From Symbiodinium natans (Eukaryota > Sar > Dinophyceae > Suessiales > Symbiodiniaceae): 64,000 nucleotides of DNA. The notes beneath the pieces were generated by a model. That model worked only from the letters and a program-made list of their open reading frames with translations. It had not been told where the DNA came from and made no database searches. Where the stretch lies: assembly GCA_905221605.1 (NCBI GenBank), contig CAJNDS010002520.1, forward strand, positions 113,501 through 177,500. The letters are read 5' to 3'. Shown here one piece after another: positions 11,638 through 26,600 of the stretch (position 1 is the first letter of the stretch; each line of letters begins with the position of its first letter). Both the position numbers and the translations under genes were made by a program.

Positions 11638-14600
11638 TTTATATCAGAATATAAACGCATCATAGTAGAATAGTGTAACCGAATAATAGTGGCTCGTTTG
11701 AACCCGCCGACCTGTCAACTTCTTGGACCAAGAGTGCTGCCTTGGCGGCTTGGTCTCTGTTCTGTGTTCTGTTGTTCTGTGCTCTGTCATGTCTTGGAAC
11801 CTCCTCCGCGCGTGTATGTAAGCCCGGAGACTCCAAGACCCCTTAAATAAGGAACATACCTTAATTCGTATTAGGTGTTTTTTCTTGGTGTTTGCCTGGC
11901 GGTCCCTTTTCCGTCTCTATTGCGTAGCTGGGGAGAGCGAACATTACTTGACCCTTTAGGACTAACGTGTAGGAGACCCTACTACACTCAGACCTGCACA
12001 GCACATACTTGATTCCCAGAAGTTGCTGATATACCAGAACTGAGGCTAGCCCGTATACGATACTAGTGTTTCGTACTGTTACTTGCTGTAGGGTCATTGC
12101 TCGATGGAGGCTTGGCCTTACCTTGAATTGCCAGGCTGCCACCGCGGTGTACGGAGCATCTTACCCGCAAGGGCTTCGGATTTACTTGAAGGTTGACGGT
12201 TAGACCATGCATTGGAATGTACTGCTATTGGTGTGTGTGTGTGTGTATTTAGGGTTCCTCATTTAAGGTTCCTCGTAAGTATTGGTGAATGTGGGTAATT
12301 GGTGTCCTTTTGGGGATGCTAGATAATATTAAGCCACCGATACATAGCTATGACGGGCCACATCTAGCAAGGTTCAGCTTGCTCGGCTTGGAATTATACT
12401 CGTTTGGGAAACTTAATACTCCCATGGCCAGGACGCATAGACCAGAACCCCAACCCAAAACCCCAAGACCCATGTTGGTGCGTGTGCTGGGCGGATGGCA
12501 ACAAAAAAGAAAAATGAGGAGCCCCGAGAGAGGCAACAAAAAGCCTGAGCCCACCAAAGCGCTTTAAGAAGCGCCCTGAGGTTCAGGGCGTTGTCATGCA
12601 GAGAACTGAGAAGCACGCCGGCAGCTCAGAGATGCCACTTCTTGCTTTGGTGCCTCTCCGAGCTTCCCCCCTGAAAAGATCTTAATTAATTAGGCTTCGG
12701 GTTTAGGGTTTAGGGTTTAGGGTTGTCCCTACACATCCTTCATGGTGGGGGGAACCTTGGGGGGGGGGGGGGGGTAGTATAGAGGGGGTAGCAGGGGAAC
12801 CCCTGATTTTGGCACGGCTTAGGGTCAAGGGGATTTCGGTTTTTGTTTGGTGTATTTTAGGGTTTATTGGGTAAGCTCGGGTTGATAGAGTATTTTAGGT
12901 TTATAGGGAATTTAGGATTTAAAGGGTATTTAGGGTTTCTAGGGTGTCTTGCTTTTTATGAGGTGTTTAGGGTATTTCGGGTTTAGGGTTTGATTCCTAT
13001 TGCAGCGACTGGCCGTGACTAGCCTCTGGCGCTCCTCAATAGAACGTGAGCGAAAAACGCCAAGCCACGAGCCGTAACCCTTAAGCCTACACACATACGC
13101 CGCAACCTGTCCAGACAACTTGAGATCGTGTATTTGGGCAAGCCTTTAATACAACAGGGAACCAGATTCGGGCAACCGCGATGTGAAGCTAGGGCAGCTA
13201 ATTAGGAAGTTTGCACAGCAGCATGTCTCGCAAAGCAGCGGGTGGCAGTCTATTACAAGATTCAGCAATCTCACAGCTGCAGTGGTGGACTCCAAAACCA
13301 CCTCCGCGAGCACCGCGACCACGATGACGACCACCACGACGACGACCACCACCACCACCACCACCACGACGACGACGACGATGCCTGCTAAAGCCACTAC
13401 AACTTCCTAGCACTACCACGTACCCCGGCACTGCCGCTTGCACGACCACTACCACCACTGCCTATCTCTACGACGACTACGAGTACTTGTGGTTTTTCTT
13501 GTCACTGCTATAAACAGCATCCGGGCGCAGGCGCGCATCCTGTACAATCCGTCCAAGGCACGGAAAATCTGCTTCTGACTAAGCTTCGGAGTCGAGTAAC
13601 AAAGCTTTCATTTTTTTTTTTTGGTTTAGGGTTTCGGGTTTAGGGCGAACCAAACCCGGATGAAAAGGCTTTAGGGTATTTTCTCTCTAGACGCAAAGGT
13701 CAAGATGTTAGCCTCCCTAAACCCCAAACACCAAACCCTAGTAAGTCTCTGACCTTTCCCCGTAAACGCTTGCGAGACAGGTGGGAAAAACCCTAAACCC
13801 TAAATCCTTAACCCTAAACCCTAAACCCTAAACCCTAAACCCTGGATGGGCAGAAGAGCGCATGCACCTGGAGACTTAGGCAGCTCTTAGAAGTCTAAGC
13901 TCCCGGTGTGTCAATGACCTCTTCTAGAACTCCATGAAGAGGTTTAGGGTTTAGGGTTTAGGGTTTTATTGGGGTTTAGGGTTTAGGGTTTAGGGTTAGG
14001 GTTGAGGGTTTCGGGTTTAGGGTTTAGGGCTTAGGGCTTAGGGTTTAGGGTAAGCTCAGAGGCCTTAGCTTGCAGGTTGGGGCGAGGGTTCTCCTTCGAG
14101 AGCTCCAAGGAGCAACTTGGCGGAAGCCAGAGGCGGTTTTTTGCCCAAAAAAGAGCCCGAAATTTAAAACAAAAAACAAAGCCCCACGGGATTGGGGCTC
14201 AGGGTTTTGGGTTCAGGGTTTGCGGGTGAGGGATTAGGGTTACATCCCGAAGTGTTTAGGGAGCCACGACTTGTGAGCGAGGAGCTTCGAAGCAACTGAG
14301 GTGTGCGAGTACAACGAGAACATCGCTGAAGATCCGTCTTTGTTCATGCTGACCAGGCTGCTTGGTTAGCCTTGTTGGGCATCTTGCTGCAGATGCTGGA
14401 GGCTAGTTCTACTTGGAGGTTCATGGGTACTTGGCTGGGAGGTCGATACCTCAAATCCGAAGCCCACTCCTAGCAAGCGACTCGTCCATCTTAAGTGCCC
14501 CATCATACCATATCTCCGTGGCCCTCAAACATCTACAAACATCAAACCTTCATTGCGCACAATGCGAAGCCCTGAGATACGCTTAAGCACCAGGTCAGCC

Positions 14601-17600
14601 CTACCCTGCGCACTTTAAGGCTCCCAAGGCCCCAGCACAGCACATGGAGCCAGGTTGCGCGTGCGGTTTCTGCTGTCACTGGTGCCAACCTTGCTGATGC
14701 CTGGCACGCAGTCAAGCCCTCTTACGGACGGTTACTGGGGGGGCTAAGAGCAATCTCAAGCCATAGAACCTGACCGGATTACGAGCTCATTCTTTCTTTG
14801 CTTTGAGGTTTCAGGGCTTGCGGCTTGATTAAGCAAAAGTTTGCCACGCCCGATCCCAGATGCACAGGCACATATGCAAGCACAGCTCCGGGAATACCAG
14901 CAGGTGCGCTGTCTTTGAAGGTGTTGGTCATCGACTGTTCCAGGCCTGCAGCGCGAGTTGTGAGACAGTAAGGATTGTCCTTCTGGCCGAAGGATTCTGG
15001 CCTGATGCCTGGGATGCAGATGCTTGGAACGCATGGCGGTTTTCGAAATTAGGGGTACCTTATTGGGGTCGTATTGTAAGGGAATCCTACTGGGGGAGGG
15101 GGGGGGGGGGGCGGGGTCCCCTGTTTCGCAAACCCCCATATTGAGACGAGACATCAGCCCAGGACGTGGATGGCATACCCTATGCCTTCCTGTTGCTTGG
15201 CGCCAGCAGCCTCTTATACTCCTTACCCCTCTGTATAACCCCCTTAAACCCCTCTTATGGCCGTTATACCCCCTTTATAGGAAAACCAGACGGTGCAAGT
15301 ACTGACAGCTCCCCCCCCCCTCCCTTCGAGGTATGTCCTGGCCCTCTCTGGGTTTGTCCAGCCCGGGCCTAAGTTGCGAGGGTTTCGGTGTTTGAGAGTG
15401 GAGTGGAGGTTTAGGGGTTTAGGGAACCTAGCAAACAAGAGCGGGAACCCGGGCTGCAAAAGGGAGCCTACCAGGGGCTGGGGCTTCATGCTCACCAAGA
15501 ATGAGCGGTCGCATTCAGAGAGAGAGAGAGAGAAAGAACGAAAACAAAAAGACACAACAAGAGAGAGAGAGAGACATCGCATTCCGAAGTGGCTTGGAGC
15601 TTCATGACAACCTGTTACAAGACGCATGTCCTGTGGCACGCGGCTCCCACTCTTGCTCAGTTCGGACACCTGAAAGCCCTGAAGCAGCAGGTTCTTCTGT
15701 GGGCACGTGTTCCACACCGCTGCGCTGTCGGCGCTGCAACACGGAGATCGGCACTCAGAGCGCGGCTAAGTGGCGTGTGCAGGGACCAAGTGACGAGAGT
15801 CCATGACTGTCTGAGATTGTGGACTTCGCGGATGGATATTGAAACGTGGGTACCATGCTCAAGAGAGCTAGGGAGCACATGCCCAGGATGAGGGGTCTGT
15901 CACTGCCTGTCACGGTGCTGAGGGTGTCATACCTGCAATGGGCCTACAAGACCTCGAATGGTGCTCCGAAGTTTTTTGTTGGTGAGGCTACGACCATGAA
16001 CACCTTGGTTTCCTTGTCGACGACGGTAACTGGCCTGCGATTGGCCAGGACTTCGTAGGCTCTTTAGTTTGGGAGCCCGGAGTTTGTAACGCACAGAATG
16101 AGGTGTTTGCTAGGGATGTTGACTCTTGGGTTGAGGATGTCAGCACCAAGCAGCGACCACTCAGATGCTTTTCGAAGATAGTTCCGCGCCTAGCAGAATC
16201 CGCATACAGTAGCCGGCGTGCTTACAAACTTCAACTTTACCCTAAACCCTAAACCCTAAACCCTAAACCCTAAACCCTAAACCTGGCTTAGAGGCGCAGA
16301 GGCCTTCTGGGAACTTCGGAGGCTTTGGAAAGAGTCGCGGAACTGGCGCTCCCTCAAGCTTGAAGAGCACAAAAAGTGGGGGCTTCCGAACTTGGGGGTA
16401 CCTTATTGCGGTCCTTCTGATAGAGGAATCCTACTCTTTGGGGGTCCATATTCAGGGTGTCTCTTTTTCGTAAACCCCCCAAATCCATCCAAATCCCTCA
16501 ATCCATGGCGACCCGAGCCTCCCAACCTCAGATGTCTTTCCTCTATGGCGCTGCGGGCGGTCTCTACGACGCCACAGCTGGCAGTGAAAGCTTCGACATG
16601 CGCATGGCAGCGATGTTCTGCTGCTTGTCTCGAAGCCTGACCCTTATTGCAGAAATAGAACCTTAGGCCTTAGACCCTGCCACCCTCGCCCAGAAGCCCT
16701 GTTCAAACCTAATGTCCCTGAACACCACAAGCCTGTTGCAGCCGATTTTCTGAACACTCATCCCCTCCCCCCCCCCCCTCGCTCGCCCCCCGCGTATGTA
16801 GCTGAAGGGGACGTTTGTGTCTTCATGTCCTTCCTCAAACAACTATAAAACCCTACGTATCACAATACTGAAAGCAGAGCTATCTCCGAAAAACGGTTGG
16901 TGCCAACGTGGAAACTGCGCAAGACCCGCTATCAGGCGAGACAAGTTCTGTTCTGATCTCTGCCACTCGGTGGCAACAGTCGGGCGACATGGTTGTCACC
17001 ATCGTGGTGAGGCCTTCTAGACTCTAGACTTTCCTCCAAAGCCAAGCATTGCCCGTGTGCCCCATGGGATGGGCCAATTCTTTATGTTTGCTTAGAGGCA
17101 TATGGCAGCCTCAGAAGACACACTGCGATCGAAATAGAGAGGCACTGACCGTCGAACCTCTTGGTCTGGTTGGCACAGAAGTAATGGGCATATTCCGGCG
17201 TAGTCATTTGGACCAGATGACGATGGCTTGCAAGAGCTGGGCCAATGAGTCCAGTCATCATGTCGGTGGCATGCAACTTCTCTCACGTAAATTGGGGACC
17301 AGATGTTCGCTTGCTTGCTCTAGTGTGCTCTAGTTGTGAGAGCCAAAGGCTTAGGTGTCGGCACGGGGTTCTGACTTGTCTCCAGAGGTCAGCTGTTTCA
17401 AGCTGCCAATGTTGCCCAACATCGGAATACACAGACGCCTCTAAAGCATGCAGCCCTCAAGGTACTACTAGGTGGCCGCCTGCTGGAAATTCTGGCCAAG
17501 ACACGGACGACCTCCGCAGTCAAGGACATTTCGGCCAAGAGGCACGAACGGGGAGATATCACAAATCCTAGTATTCCCTTTTGTATTAAGTATATTACTG

Positions 17601-20600
17601 TTTTATGACAGTAACGTCTTAAAAATGTTAGAGGACAACACGGGACTGTTGGGAAATGCAGGACCCGGGCCTTATATAGTGCCGAGCGGAAGGAAGTCGC
17701 TATTGCTCGACTCGCAGTTTGCTGGGCTGAATGGCATCCGAAGAAGCAGGTACTGTACAGTTGGGGGTCGTGGTCAAGAACTAGGTAGACCCCTGCGACA
17801 TTTTAGATTTTTCCCTTCTTGGGTTTAAGAGGATCATATTCAGGAATACCTTTGAGAGGGTTTTACGGGCCATCCTTGAGAATGGTCAAGACATTGGGTC
17901 AAACTCAATCTGACGACAGCTGTCCACGCTGCTTGTCTGGCCACACCCGTGCGGAACGTGCAGACTGAGTGTGGGTGCAAGCGTCGAAACCTTTAACTTA
18001 TCCCTACAAACCTTCGAGCGAGCATGAGCGTCGAAACCCTATCTAGAAACCCTGAAGCCTGCCAGAGCGGAACAAAAGCAAGCTGAACAAACTTAAACCG
18101 GAACCCTGAAACTTGAAACCAAAGCCCTTGACCTCGTGGGTAGTTGAGACAACATGCACTGCGATGCGGGTCACCCGGAGTGGAGAATGTCCAAACCATG
18201 CCCGGAACCCTGAACCCTTAAGAACCCTCGATGAACCCTTAAATAACCCCTTTTTTGACCCTGAACTAACCCTTAAGAAACACTTGATAACCCTTAGATC
18301 ACCCGTAATAATCCTTAGTCGCCCTTGGCCCTGCAGACAGGCCGGAGTATGCCCGACTCTTGGAAGAGCCCGGAGGCACTGAGACGAATCTGCGCCCCTC
18401 GGCAGCCTGACATCACCGCATCACTTCGTAAATTAGATCCAAATTGAAGATGATTATATATGATTATATATATATATACATAAACACAAGATTTGCGTCT
18501 GACATATCTATTTATATATACATATGTCTTTTCATCTTTAGATATCTATCTATATATATATATATATGTTTCTGCGCAGGTATACATTTCTCTCTCTTCC
18601 AAACACTGAAACACTGAAGGGGGACACCCCTTCTGGGCAAAACAGGCCCCGGGCTGCCAAGTGCTGCACCGAGATACGAATACCCAGAATGCAGCTGGTC
18701 CGAGGGCTTTCCGCAGTTCAGGGTTTCGGGTTGAACCTTTAGGGTTTAGGGCTTAGGGTTTCTCACTAGCTACTTAGAAAGCTTAGCACCCCTGAGGGTG
18801 GCAGGGTTTTTGTGACCCAGGACTGCATCGTTCACAGGTGAAAGGAGGGGTCGCGAGCGTCAAGCCGGCGGCGCTGTTTGTCATCGCTCTTCTTTTCTTT
18901 TTGGGTTTAGGGTTTAGGCTTTAGGGTTTAGGGTTTAGGGTTTAGGGTTGTTTGAGCGGTTTGAGCTCAGTAGTGTGTCCATGGAAGTGGGTGACCATGA
19001 GCAGCAGGCCGGGTGACGAGGCGAGCCCGAAGTTGAGGGTGAGTGAACATGGGGCATGGGAATGTAGATTCCCAATCCCACGACGCAACACTCAGTACAC
19101 CTGCCCGACAGGGGTTCTGGCCTGAAGGGCCGAGGCTCCAAATTCCTAGCTCAGAATTCCGAGATCTAGTACAGCAAGGTCTATCAATAGGGTTCTGAAC
19201 TAGAAACACAAGGTCTAAATAGGGCTCTGAACCCAAGATTCCCCGCCTTGTGTTCTTTCTGCCGCCATAGGGTACGACCTGCTCCAGATCGGTGACCTCC
19301 TGCATGTGCTGCCTGGGGAGGTGGTGCCAGTGGATGGCGAGACTTTTTTGGCATCAAAGTTTCGCTGTCAGGGCTTGGGGTTTAGGGTTTAGGGTTTAGG
19401 GTTAGGGTTTAGGGTTTAGGGTTTAGGGTTTAGGGTTTAGGGTTTAGGGTTTAGGGTTTAGGGTTAGGGTTTAGGGTTTAGGGTTTCAGGAGGCTGCAAG
19501 GATGAGTGCTGCTGCGTACTGCGCTTGGCAGATTTAGGCATGGCTTAGGGTGCTCAAGCATGGTGTGAAGACCGCTTGATTTGCCGTGGGTTTTTGTCCG
19601 TCGTCCTGCGTAGCGGCGAAGTTAAGCATTGCCCGTCGATCAAAAGCAAAACCTGTCCCTGTACGATATCCCCAATCAGAACTACAACCAAACAACTCTT
19701 TCTCTCTCTGTCACTCCAGCTTTCCCTCTTTCATTTTGCCTGAATACTCGCATGACTCGTTACAGATAGATATGTGTGTATGTCCCGAACTCATGACATT
19801 TGATCCTGCTTGATCCTGCAGTCACTTGGACATTTGGGGCTACATGGGCGTTCAATGGCATGATTCTGCATGTATGCTATCTCCTGCCGGGTACCAAGGA
19901 AGTCCTCACAGATTGCATCGCGTATTGCATCTGGACATGCGCTTAAGGTTTAGGGTTTATGGTTCAAGGTTTAGGCCTAGACCGCCAAGTCTAGTTCCTG
20001 TCTTGCCTACACAGTCGCTTACAACCCATACAAAATTGCAACCGGGAAGTCTAGGATTTCATGTGGTGGGAAAAGTCAAGGAAACCCTGAGCTCAGGCTG
20101 TGCTTAGTGTTTCCGAGCCCAGTATCTCAAACCCCATGCAAATCCTTGCAAATGGTGCTGAACTTACCCCACCAAGCTCGAAAGCACCGGAGAACCGAGA
20201 GCCTCTGTGTTGCCGCCGGGCCTGGGGAATCCACATAAATCCACATACATCCACTAACCGACCCTTAGAAACCCAAACCCCAACCTCAAACCCCAAGCCC
20301 TAAACCCTAAGCCCTAAACCCTAAACCCTAAACCCTAAACCCTAAACCCTAAACCCTTGCCTGCCTTGTGCGAGTGCGAGAGCCGAAACCCTAAACCCTA
20401 AACCCTAACTCTAGGGTGCGGATCGAGGCGATGAGTCGCTGCTCACCGGCGAGTCCGTACCGGTGAAGAAGACGAAGGGGAGCCAGGTCATAGGCCGCGT
20501 GAGTTTTGGGTTCAGGGTTTAGGGCTTAGGGAGTTTAGGGTTCAAAAGGGTTTAGGGTCTGGTTGAGGGCTGCCGAACCCTCAACGCCGCAGCCCTGAAC

Positions 20601-23600
20601 CCCGAAGTTTCCATCAACATCCTCGACCTTGCGGAGCGGCACGCAAGTCAGCGTGTGTGCAGCGCGGGTGGCAAGAAAACTCTAACATAGGGGTCGGAAC
20701 GATTACCAACAGTTTTCCCTTCGGGTCCCTGTTTCGCTCGATTACAATCACCCCCCCCCAAAAAAAAAAAAAACTTATTCCAATTATTAAGGCCCCGACA
20801 TTAATTAGGGGTCCTTCGGGGGAGACCCCGGAGCTCAGAATGTTGGAAGGCGGCTCCTCCACAGTGCAGACGGGCTTTGTGATGAAGGCCAACCCACTAG
20901 TACAATCTGTATATATTTTTTGTTTTCTCCTGCGTGTCGCTTGTCAGATCCTGTGCAGGAGGGAAGTGGGTCGGAGGCGCTCCTATGTCTTAACCCTGCT
21001 GCCTTTCACTTGGCAAGGGACTAAAAAGGAGAGACCCGTAGTAAGGTATACATGGGGGCTATATAGGGGAATCAGATGACGGGTCCCTTCTGAAATTCCC
21101 TCCTTATACCACCCCTAAACCCAAAACCCTATACCCAAACTTGGCAGGCAAGCAGCGCTGGCAACTCGACCACCTTGGCCCGGATTCTGCAGCTTGTCGA
21201 GGAGCGCGAACTGGGAGGTTTAGGGTTTTGGGTTTTGGGTTGATTTTGGGGGGACACCCTACTTGGTAGCCCCTTCATAACCCTTGTAAGGGTTCATCAG
21301 GGTTTCCTTAGAAAGTAATCCAATCCCAGAAAGGGCACCCTTGTTCGAATATGGTTACTGGGCTATCAAGCCTACGATCTTATTCCCTAACCTAAACTAA
21401 GAACTTTGAACCCAAACCTAAACCCTCATGGGTTCAGGATGTCAAGATTAAGCTGTGTTGCAGGAATTGGTTTTGAGACCATCGCGCACGGTCGGCCTCT
21501 CCTCCACCCGCTCCAACACTCAAACTGAACACCATGTAAATAGCTACTCCACGACGGCAAGATGGATTTCGCTAGCATTGGCTGTTTATATGGTATTCAA
21601 GTTTTTTTAGTGCAGAGTGCCGGCTGTCGCCATACATTTGTGCTGTGGCTTCTGCCTTCCTGCGGCCACCCTGTTCTCACAAAGTTCCGAGCTGGCTCAG
21701 CGCAGGACGCGCAAACACGACGACCGACAGTGCAGCGGACAGTCGATCTGCTTGCGTCCTACTTCACTCCGGCCAGGGCCCCTGCCATGTGGGGGCTGAG
21801 CTACATGATCGGCACTGCTTGGATCATTTTACAAAGTGTGTTCTTGAAAGTTGAAGGTGCGCACGTCCCATGTGCTCTTGAAAGTTGAAGGTACCCACGT
21901 CCCATTTCTCCATGTAACACGAAGGCAAGTTCGACAAGCACATGCCATGTGAAAATGTGTAGGAACTTTCCCAGAACTGGTTATTCGTCGTACGTACCAC
22001 ATGCTTTGCCAGGAGATCAGCTGAGGCACCTTACCTCGTACCGCATTTTTTGCACCCATGCCAGGAAACCCTGGGCATGCTTGCATGCCAGCATAATAAA
22101 AGTTTGGAGTTCACCTCAGAATCCGTACCCGCAGGTCTTAATACCCAAATGCACCCATCGCCTCCCAAAGGTCGTCCTGTCCCTCTCCGCAGCGACTTTT
22201 GTGGTTTGGCTGCTGCTGGCCGCCTTTGGTGGAGTCTCATTGACAGCATTTCGGGATTTGTCGTTTCAGGCCTTCTGCTACATGACTTAATGATACCTGA
22301 CAGACCCAATTTCACAGATTGGTGTGAGATCTTGTTCGAGCAGGATATGTTGGAGTAAGTATTTTGCTCGAGGCAAGTCTAGGTTTTTTTTGGGACGGCG
22401 GGCTTTGCGGGCTTTGTGGACAACCGAAGGCTCCGCGACTTATTGCCAAGTGTGCTTTGTACACTTTCGTACAGAATTCGCAAAATTGGGTGGACTAGGA
22501 ACAGAGTTTTCCCAGATCCTTGCTTTGTGCCAGACGGAAATTCGAAATATCAGACTCCCAGATGCACAAAAAGGGCGAACTTTGTTGGGTTGTGTTTTGT
22601 GATACAGGGGACTTTACATCCTGCACTTCCCAGGGACCTGCAAAAAGCCCCTTGCGCGCTCAGGCCCGAATGGGAACGAATGGCATCACCTTTGCGATCA
22701 CCAGGCGTGCAGGGGTTAGGTCCCCTTATTCTTTGACATTTGGAGGTGCAGTTCAGGGTAAACAAGCCAGCAGCCTCAAGGCAGCAAGTGCAAAGGGGCC
22801 CATTAGCAAAAGTTCAGTTTGGAGTAGAATTCTTGAGTCTGTGACGCTTTTGGATTTCGGGGACGGGATCTGTGCCGGCAAGAAGTTTCGGCTCGTCCAT
22901 ATGTGCTCTTCTGCTCCCAAACCGACGCCTTGACGGCTGGATACACATGCTGCGTGTGTCATCATCGCTGGGAGCAGAGTCTGTGGAGATACCTCTCACC
23001 GAGATCAGCGACATCAAGAGTGTGAAGAAATATCTGACAGCGACTAGGACCGGGAGTAGGCCCCTTTTTCCTTTTTTTTGAGGGTTGGGGTTCCCTGGTA
23101 ATCCCCTTAAAACCCAAAAAGGGCACCCTTTTTGTTCCTAGGTTACTCCCGGGTCTAGGCGAACGCAGGAAAGCCGACCAGGTTCCGACAGAGGCTCGTT
23201 CACAAAGGTGAGCTCCTCGAGGATGGAGATGTAGTAGCCAGACTTGTGCCTGGGTCGCAAAATCCTGAGAACTGAGAACCCCCTAAGCCCTAAACCCTAA
23301 ACCCTAAACCCTAAAACCCTAAACCCTAAACCCTAAAGCTTGAGTCCGCAACCTCTAAGCCCTGTATAATATGGACCCCACATATGCCTACGCCCTGCAG
23401 ACTCTGAGCCCTTATCCGCCCCAATATGAACCCTATCTACCCCGAACCCAAGCCCCCTACAGACCCGGAACCTTATCAGAGTATCAGCTGAATACCCTAA
23501 GAGAAGCCTAAGGCTTCCGAAACGCGAGAAGCGACCGTTGAGGTTAGGGTTTACAGGGATTAGGGTTTAGGGTAACCTAACCCTAAACCCTAAACCCTAA

Positions 23601-26600
23601 ACCCTAAACCCTAAACCCTAAACCCTAAACCCTAAACCCTAAACCCTAAACCCTAAACCCTAAACCCTAAACCCTAACAGGGTTTATAGCGTCCAGGGTT
23701 AGGGGCACTCAGGACCCGCCAGAGGTGGAGTTGACTTTGCTGCCTTTCAATGAGGAGGTTTCTGAACATGACCGGTTGGTCAAAGCTGTCGCCAGAGGCG
23801 AGAACGCCATGGAGATAGACGCTGGGCCGATTTTGGGCAGAGTTTCGCAGCGAACCGAAATCATGGAATGCATCCGTAGATCCTGACTTCGCCAATAGTT
23901 GAGAACTTTGAACTTTTTGGTTTTCCTTCTTTAGTAGGACTAACAAAGTTTAAGCTTTTTCTTCCCGTGGTTGTTGGAGAGCTTGATGGTGATCACCACC
24001 ATGGTGAATTGGAAGGTCATATTTCGGAACATTTTTCCGGGGGTTTAGGAGCCATCCTAGAACTTTGGATCCTCTGAGCGAGTAAGGCTCGACTTCTCGA
24101 CATCCCGCAGCATCCAGATTGGCGTGATCCCGTGTCAGGTGATACCGCGATCCTTCGCGCGTGCAGCTGCTTGGGTGTCCAGTGGGTAGCCCACAGCCCT
24201 AAACCCGAAACCCTAAACCCTAAACCCTACATAGCTTCGCTTGGTCCAGGGCCAAAGTTTTGGGCCTACCGGGGAAGGCGTCAGGGCACAACAGCCACTG
24301 CTGAACACTAGGGTTTAGGGTGAAGGGTGTTTAGGGTTTAGGGAACCCCAATTATGACTTTACGCCCCTTAGCTCCCTGAGTAGGTTATAAGTAGACTTG
24401 TACTTGGGGTTAGTAGTACCCATGAACCTCCTAGCAGTTGTGTCCTATCAGGTTCGGGGCACGTGGACACGGTCCGCTTACTCCTTGAAGCACGGGCGAA
24501 CTGCAACTTGACGAATCTCGAACGCGACTCGCCTCTCATTGGCGCCGCATCCATGGGCAGCTTTATGCTTCACGGTCCTCTTGGAAGGCCTGTTTTTTCT
24601 TCTTCCACACTTTTTGGTCTTAGGGCCTCCAAGGGTGTCATGAGTCGAAGTGCGAGCTGAACTTAGGGTTTAGGGTTTAGGGTTTAGGGTTTGTACATGT
24701 TCATTATGTGCTCACTTGTGTGAGCCGCAGCCAGCCAACTCCGCCAACGAAGGCTCGTGAGCTGGCTACTGAATGCAGAGGCAGATGTCGATCACAGGAA
24801 CAACGAGGGCTTGTGCGCATCTGACGTGGCCAACCAGCGCAAAGGTGAGGAGCACCAGAAAATCGTGAGACGACTATACAAGGAAGAGGAGAAGAGGGAT
24901 CGGGAAGGACGCCGGCGGCCTGCTTCCTAAGCTCCCAGAAACGGCGGCGTTTCTGAAGCCTAGCTTAAACAAAGAACTTATAAACCCTAAACCCTAACCC
25001 TAAACCCTCAAAACCACAAGATCTTATAGGCTTCTAGGGTTCCTATGGGATTATTAAGATTATAGAATTATTGGACTTCTAAGGGCTTTGGGATCCAAGG
25101 CTAAGGGGCTTGCTGCGAGTTGCTCATGACCTTCGACTAGGACTGTAGGACGTCCAGGTTTGTTTGTGCCTAGTAGTACACTAGGGCTTGAGAGAAGTAG
25201 ATTCAGGCAGTTTGTGATGCCGATTCTCACAAACACTGTCGCTGTGTCACTTTGCTTGCTTTAATGGTGACGACCAGCTTAGCCTGGGACATCGTGCCGG
25301 ATTCAAAGCACTTTTCACCAGCAAGCTGTGTCTCACAGCCCTCGCATCCTGGATGGCTGAACACTGAGCGCAGCGCATTTGCCCAGATGGATGCGACCGA
25401 ATCGAGACACGCCTGCCTTCAGAAACTTACATCCCTTCTGTGTTGGGAAGGAAGGGGAGGCACCTAAACCCCAAACCCTGAACCCTAAACTCCAAACCCT
25501 AAACCCTAAACCCTAAACCTGTCTTCTGGTGTCGGCTTTGCGCTTCCGATGTTGACGCTGTAGCAACGCTGTTGCACTTCTTACATGTCTTGCTTTCTGC
25601 GCAAATGCATTGTCTCCCCGTCACCGCAGCAGCATGCAGAACTCCATCTCCTCCAATGGCTGCAGTGCTGCAAGTAGGGTTTATAGGGTTTAGGGTTTAG
25701 GGTTTAGAGTTTCGAGTCTCCTTGGCCTTGGTTCAACGCATTGGACGAACAAACATGCCACCAGTGACATTCTTTGTTTGGTCGCAAGAGTCTTCAACCC
25801 TTCACCGCAACCCCGAAGCCGTCCGAAGCCCCATATTGTGCTGGAAGTGCTCGAGTCCTAGCGCTCCTGCAAGACCTTACACATATAAAACCCAAAAAAC
25901 TAGGCAATCGCATCCCCCTCCCCACCAGAAGCGCAGAATCGCTCCGCGGACCCCTCCATGAACCCTACTGCCCCCTCAACCTCCCCGCAAGACCAAAAGA
26001 TAGAAGTAAGAAGGAACTGAAACGTCAGCTGAAGCCTTGGCGCCTCTTCAGGGCTGTGAGCGTCCTGGTCATCGCTTGCCCTTGCTCGTTCGGGCTTGCC
26101 ACGCCTCGGGCCGAGGATGACTCGGGGAAAAGGGGTTTAGGGTTTAGGGTTTAGGGTTTAGGGTTTAGGGTTTAGGGGGAGTTTCGGGCCTTTGGTAGGA
26201 GTAGTGGTAGCGCACGTGTCCGAACTACTCAGGATTTGGAAGGCACGCGCGTTTTCTTTAATGTGCAGTTGACTGGCAGGCGGGGTTCGTTCCATGGACC
26301 ATGCAGAGGCGCTTGTGGTGTTTGCAGCGGTTGCGTTGATGATGCTTCTGCACCTTTGAGTCAGGGCCACAGTACTTTCCGATAGGCACCCGGCCAGTAT
26401 GTATACATGCACGTTTTTGGATTCACACCTTTTCAGTAAAACATATGAGACACAAAAACATATTTTGTATATCTGTATGTTAATCTTCATTCGTCTTTTT
26501 CTTCGTATATTGCAAAGATAGTTGCCGCAGCCCATATCTCACCCATCTGGACGCCCCAGGCCGACTGCAGTGATGGTGGCCACGGGGGTTGCCGCAAAAC

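Larger units (their letters stand above)
8945..14653. other. ATPase introns around the HMA exons
   Basis: Microsatellites, a GGGGTACC-family element (10063-10161), G tracts, weak TTTAGGG stretches at 10943, 11119, 12700 and 12850-12990, and the facing arrays 13793-14052. An exon linking the HMA domain to TM1 is expected but not seen. Confidence 0.6.
16652..19270. other. ATPase introns before the actuator domain
   Basis: A 13-base C run at 16767, open frames at 16817-17020 and 17049-17571 without support, a MITE remnant (17826), degraded CCCTAA units at 18180-18310 and AT microsatellites. Confidence 0.6.

Noticed and set aside
13146-13458. Poly-Val, poly-Thr and Gly/Arg-rich frames
   Set aside because: They are translations of the ACC/ACG trinucleotide repeat in three frames.
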